Origin: Saccharopolyspora endophytica
Lineage (GTDB): Bacteria; Actinomycetota; Actinomycetes; Mycobacteriales; Pseudonocardiaceae
Assembly: GCF_018070075.1 (NCBI RefSeq)
Contig: NZ_JAGPXE010000011.1
Span: forward strand, 1 to 64,000
DNA: 64,000 bases
Direction: 5' to 3'
Under the pieces are notes generated by a model. That model was given only the letters and a program-made list of their open reading frames with translations, was not told the origin of the DNA and did not search any database. Positions within the stretch are counted from its first letter, which is position 1; each line of letters opens with the position of its first letter. A program made the translations under genes and the position numbers. Shown one piece after another: positions 61,841 to 64,000 of the stretch.

Positions 61841-61965
61841 CCGGAACACCGCCGCAATCAGGTACCGGAATACGGCGGTAATCGGATACCCGAATACGGC
61901 GGTATTCCGGGTTGCTGACCGGAATACCGCCGTAATTGGGTTCCTGATTACTGCGGTATTCCGGC
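61841..61965. repeat. Palindromic repeat array, about five 21-26-bp units
   Basis: In the 308-bp gap between phoX and the GDPD gene, variants of CCGGAATACCGCCGTAATCAGG occur about five times in both orientations. Units 4 and 5 (61919-61936 and 61947-61964) form an 18-bp hairpin with one mismatch. Unit 3 is itself palindromic (GAATAC-GGCG-GTATTC, 61892-61907). Spacing and inversion resemble REP/BIME-type elements, not CRISPR. No coding role is credible. Confidence 0.7.
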
Positions 61966-62000
61966 ACCTCTCGATGCCGGAAGCCCGCGGAACGCGGTTG

Positions 62001-62870
62001 TCAGGCTGCCGGGCGGGCGTTGCGGATCTCTTCGCGGAGGACGTCCGGGCGGTCGCTGATGATGCCGTCGACGCGGTTGGCGATCAGCGTCCGCATCAGG
62101 GCGGGGTCGTTGACCGTGTACGGGTTGATGCGCATGCCGTGCTCGTGAACAGCGGCGACGTACTCCGGGGTCGCGGCCGAGTGGTGCGGGTTGACCTGGT
62201 TGGAGTAGGTGGCCACCTCGGCGAGCTGGTCGGTGGTCGGCGCACCGAGCACGCCCACCTGGACCGCCGGGAGCAGGCCGTGGAAGTGGCGGATGAAGTC
62301 CCAGTTGAAGCTCTGCACCACCAGGTGCTGCGCCATCGGGTCGGGCTGCATCCACTGAGGACGCTGCTGCAGCTCACCGGCGATGCGCTCGGCGATGCCC
62401 GGGTAGAGCTCCGGCGCCTTGGCCTCCAGCAGCAGGCCGGAGGCGGTGCGCTCCAGCTCGTCGAGGACCTCGGCGAAGGTGGGCACGACGGCACCGGTGT
62501 AGCGCGGGTCCTTCCAGGAACCCGCGTCCAACGTGCGGATCTCCTCCAGCGTGAAGTCCGAGACCCGCCACGGCGCCCGGTCGGGGAACTTCTGCTCGAC
62601 GTCGGTGGTGCGCGACAGCGTGGTGTCGTGGATGACGACCAGCTGCTCGTCCTTGGTCTGCTGGACGTCGATCTCGACGAGGTCGGCCTGCATCTCAGCG
62701 CCCAGCCGGACGGCGTCCAGGGTGTTCTCCGGCGCGTACGCCGACGCCCCGCGGTGGGCGATGTTGGTGACGGTGGCGGTCGGCTCCGCGGGAGCCGCGG
62801 TCACCGCCGTCGTCACCGTCATCGTCGTGAGCAGCGCGGCTGCGGCCACCGCCGCGACCCGGTGCAGCAT
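62001..62870 (-). CDS. Exported glycerophosphodiester phosphodiesterase
   Basis: A 289-residue GDPD-family enzyme with an N-terminal signal peptide (VAAVAAAALLTTMTVTTAVT). The catalytic/metal motifs are NIAHRGASAYAPENT, VEIDVQQTKDEQLVVIHD and LLLEAKAPELYPG, with the C-terminal strand GIISDRPDVL. It splits glycerophosphodiesters to glycerol-3-phosphate and an alcohol outside the cell. GAGGAG precedes the ATG. The gene is solitary, with the repeat array downstream. Confidence 0.9.
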   Translation of the reverse strand: MLHRVAAVAAAALLTTMTVTTAVTAAPAEPTATVTNIAHRGASAYAPENTLDAVRLGAEMQADLVEIDVQQTKDEQLVVIHDTTLSRTTDVEQKFPDRAPWRVSDFTLEEIRTLDAGSWKDPRYTGAVVPTFAEVLDELERTASGLLLEAKAPELYPGIAERIAGELQQRPQWMQPDPMAQHLVVQSFNWDFIRHFHGLLPAVQVGVLGAPTTDQLAEVATYSNQVNPHHSAATPEYVAAVHEHGMRINPYTVNDPALMRTLIANRVDGIISDRPDVLREEIRNARPAA

Positions 62871-62926
62871 AGGTCGATCTCCTCGTCCGTGTCAGTTTTG
62901 TCCGGAAGGACGGGAGAATACTGCGG

Positions 62927-62946
62927 AGGCCCGGTGTCGCGGGCCT
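62927..62946 (-). terminator. Terminator after the dehydrogenase gene
   Basis: AGGCCCG and CGGGCCT pair perfectly around GTGTCG in the gap between the dehydrogenase stop and the GDPD start. Confidence 0.5.
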
Positions 62947-63027
62947 GATCGCCGCCTGGCCCGACGGTGTCGCCCACCTGAACGTTGCACCGCCACCACC
63001 AGCTTCGATCTCGGTCACATGGCGACG

Positions 63028-64000
63028 TCAGCCCAGGGTGACGACGACCTTGCCGTTGGCGCGCCCCTGCTCGACGTGCGCCAGGGCTTCCGGGAGGTCG
63101 TCGAAGGGGAAGGTCCGGTCGAGCACGGGCCGCAACGCGCCGCTGTCGTAGAGGTCGGCCAGTTCCGCCAGCTGAGTCCCGTTGGCGCGCATGAAGAAGA
63201 ACGAGTAGCGCACCCCGAGCCTCTTGGCCCGCTTGCGGATCTTGCGGCTCATCAGCGACAGAACCGGCTTGAGCGCGGATCGGCCCAGCTGCTCGGCGAA
63301 GGCCGGGTCGGGCGGACCGACGGCGCTGATCGCCAGGCCACCCGGCTTGAGCACCGACAACGACTTCTCCAGGTTGGCTCCGCCCAGCGAATCGAGCACG
63401 ACGTCGTAACCGTCGAGCACGTCGCTGAAGTCCGTCGTCCGGTAGTCGATCACCTCGTCGGCACCGAGCTTCCGAAGCGCCTCGGCGTTCTCGGCGCGCG
63501 CCGTGGTGGCGACATGGGCGCCCAGGTGCTTGGCCACCTGCACGACGGTCGACCCCAAGCCCCCGGCCCCGGCGTGCACGAGGATCTTCTGCCCGGCCTC
63601 GACGTGAGCGACGTCGACGAGCGCCTGCCACGCGGCCAGCGCCACGAGCGGCACCGCGGCGGCCTCCTCGAACGACAACGACCGTGGCTTGTGCGCCACG
63701 TCGTCGGAGTCCATCGCGATGGACTCCGCGAACGCGCCGATCCGAAGATCGCGAGGCCGGGCGCAGACCTCGTCGCCGACCGCGAACCGGCGGACCGAGG
63801 CGCCCACCTGCGTCACGACACCGGCGACGTCGTGGCCGAGGACGAACGGCCGCTCGTAGCGCAGCAGCTGCTTGAACTCGCCGTTGCGGACCATCTTGTC
63901 CAACGGGTTGATCCCGGCCGCCCGGACCTGCACGAGGACGTCCCGATCCCCCGGCACCGGCTCCGGCACGTCGGCTGATCGCAAGCCGTCCGCACCGTAG
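63028..64000 (-). CDS. Zinc-independent MDR dehydrogenase/quinone oxidoreductase, 5' end outside the window
   Basis: At least 320 residues of a medium-chain reductase. VLVQVRAAGINPLDKMVRNG, FVLGHDVAGVVTQVGASVRR and the cofactor loop VHAGAGGLGSTVVQVAKHLG are characteristic of the quinone oxidoreductase/RTN4IP1-like branch without zinc ligands. DYRTTDFSDVLDGYDVVLDS and the C-terminal GRANGKVVVTLG complete the fold. The frame continues past the window edge (TACGGTGCGGACGGCTTGCG reads YGADGL), so the true start is outside. Confidence 0.88.
   Translation of the reverse strand, partial: YGADGLRSADVPEPVPGDRDVLVQVRAAGINPLDKMVRNGEFKQLLRYERPFVLGHDVAGVVTQVGASVRRFAVGDEVCARPRDLRIGAFAESIAMDSDDVAHKPRSLSFEEAAAVPLVALAAWQALVDVAHVEAGQKILVHAGAGGLGSTVVQVAKHLGAHVATTARAENAEALRKLGADEVIDYRTTDFSDVLDGYDVVLDSLGGANLEKSLSVLKPGGLAISAVGPPDPAFAEQLGRSALKPVLSLMSRKIRKRAKRLGVRYSFFFMRANGTQLAELADLYDSGALRPVLDRTFPFDDLPEALAHVEQGRANGKVVVTLG

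Noticed and set aside
61841..61965. CRISPR array
   Set aside because: Units are diverged, occur in both orientations, have no uniform spacers and no cas genes are present.
61650..61967. 105-codon minus-strand frame with repeated Tyr/Arg/Pro residues
   Set aside because: The residue repeats come from the palindromic DNA repeat array, not from a protein.

Overview
The window is about 71% G+C with very strong G/C preference at third codon positions, many GTG starts, TAGGCT-like -10 elements and Tat-exported enzymes. Together with single-copy actinobacterial genes (dnaE1-type polymerase, YggT, DUF5994-, DUF574- and DUF5825-like proteins), this points to an actinomycete chromosome, most likely a Pseudonocardiales genus such as Saccharopolyspora (inference from gene style, not from a search). 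I saw no rRNA, tRNA, CRISPR array, transposase or phage genes.

Layout. 1-16.9 kb: 3' end of acetyl-CoA synthetase, a Tat-exported PhoD phosphatase, a GntR-MFS pair, an exported phosphodiester glycosidase, DNA polymerase III alpha, a STAS protein, a GNAT acetyltransferase, a DUF5994-like protein, a DUF418 membrane protein, a MocR-DapA-like-MFS operon and a DUF574-type methyltransferase. 17.0-21.3 kb: a lower-G+C island that looks like a small radical-SAM RiPP cluster, all on the minus strand. It holds a 24-residue candidate precursor, a post-precursor hairpin, a B12-binding radical SAM maturase with a CX7CX2C cluster motif, a DUF5825-like partner and an MFS exporter. This is the best candidate for an undescribed system. 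21.3-30.3 kb: an oxidative catabolic group with an alpha/beta hydrolase, an FAD monooxygenase, an IclR regulator, a divergent SDR, a beta-lactamase-fold hydrolase, a self-sufficient P450-reductase-ferredoxin fusion and a TetR regulator. Two distinct pairs of palindromes lie in its control regions.

30.5-35.5 kb: an internally deleted NmrA-like gene and an SnoaL-like protein, then a persulfide/sulfur cluster (CstR-type sensor, MBL-rhodanese, frameshifted rhodanese-DUF2892, TauE exporter, 55-residue Cys-rich protein) with matching CstR-style operators. 35.5-40.9 kb: an LLM oxidoreductase, an isochorismatase-like hydrolase divergent from a GlxA/AraC regulator, a patch of gene remnants, and an intact DctA. 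40.9-51 kb: an exported CocE/NonD hydrolase, YggT, an exported 5'-nucleotidase, a sodium:solute symporter and an exported GH3 enzyme that share an upstream repeat element, and a frameshifted DASS-type anion transporter.

51-60 kb: two adjacent minus-strand units, TetR / AMP-dependent ligase / single-chain biotin carboxylase and P450 / ferredoxin / ferredoxin reductase. The second faces a MarR gene across a 35-bp palindrome. Activation by the ligase, carboxylation and P450 oxidation could form one pathway on an unknown acid. 60-64 kb: a Tat-exported PhoX phosphatase, a palindromic repeat array, an exported glycerophosphodiester phosphodiesterase and the start-truncated end of a quinone-reductase-like dehydrogenase. 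PhoD, PhoX, 5'-nucleotidase and glycerophosphodiesterase give the window a phosphate-scavenging theme.

Two otherwise intact genes (rhodanese-DUF2892 and the DASS transporter) carry single-base deletions in G/C runs. These may be real mutations or sequencing errors.
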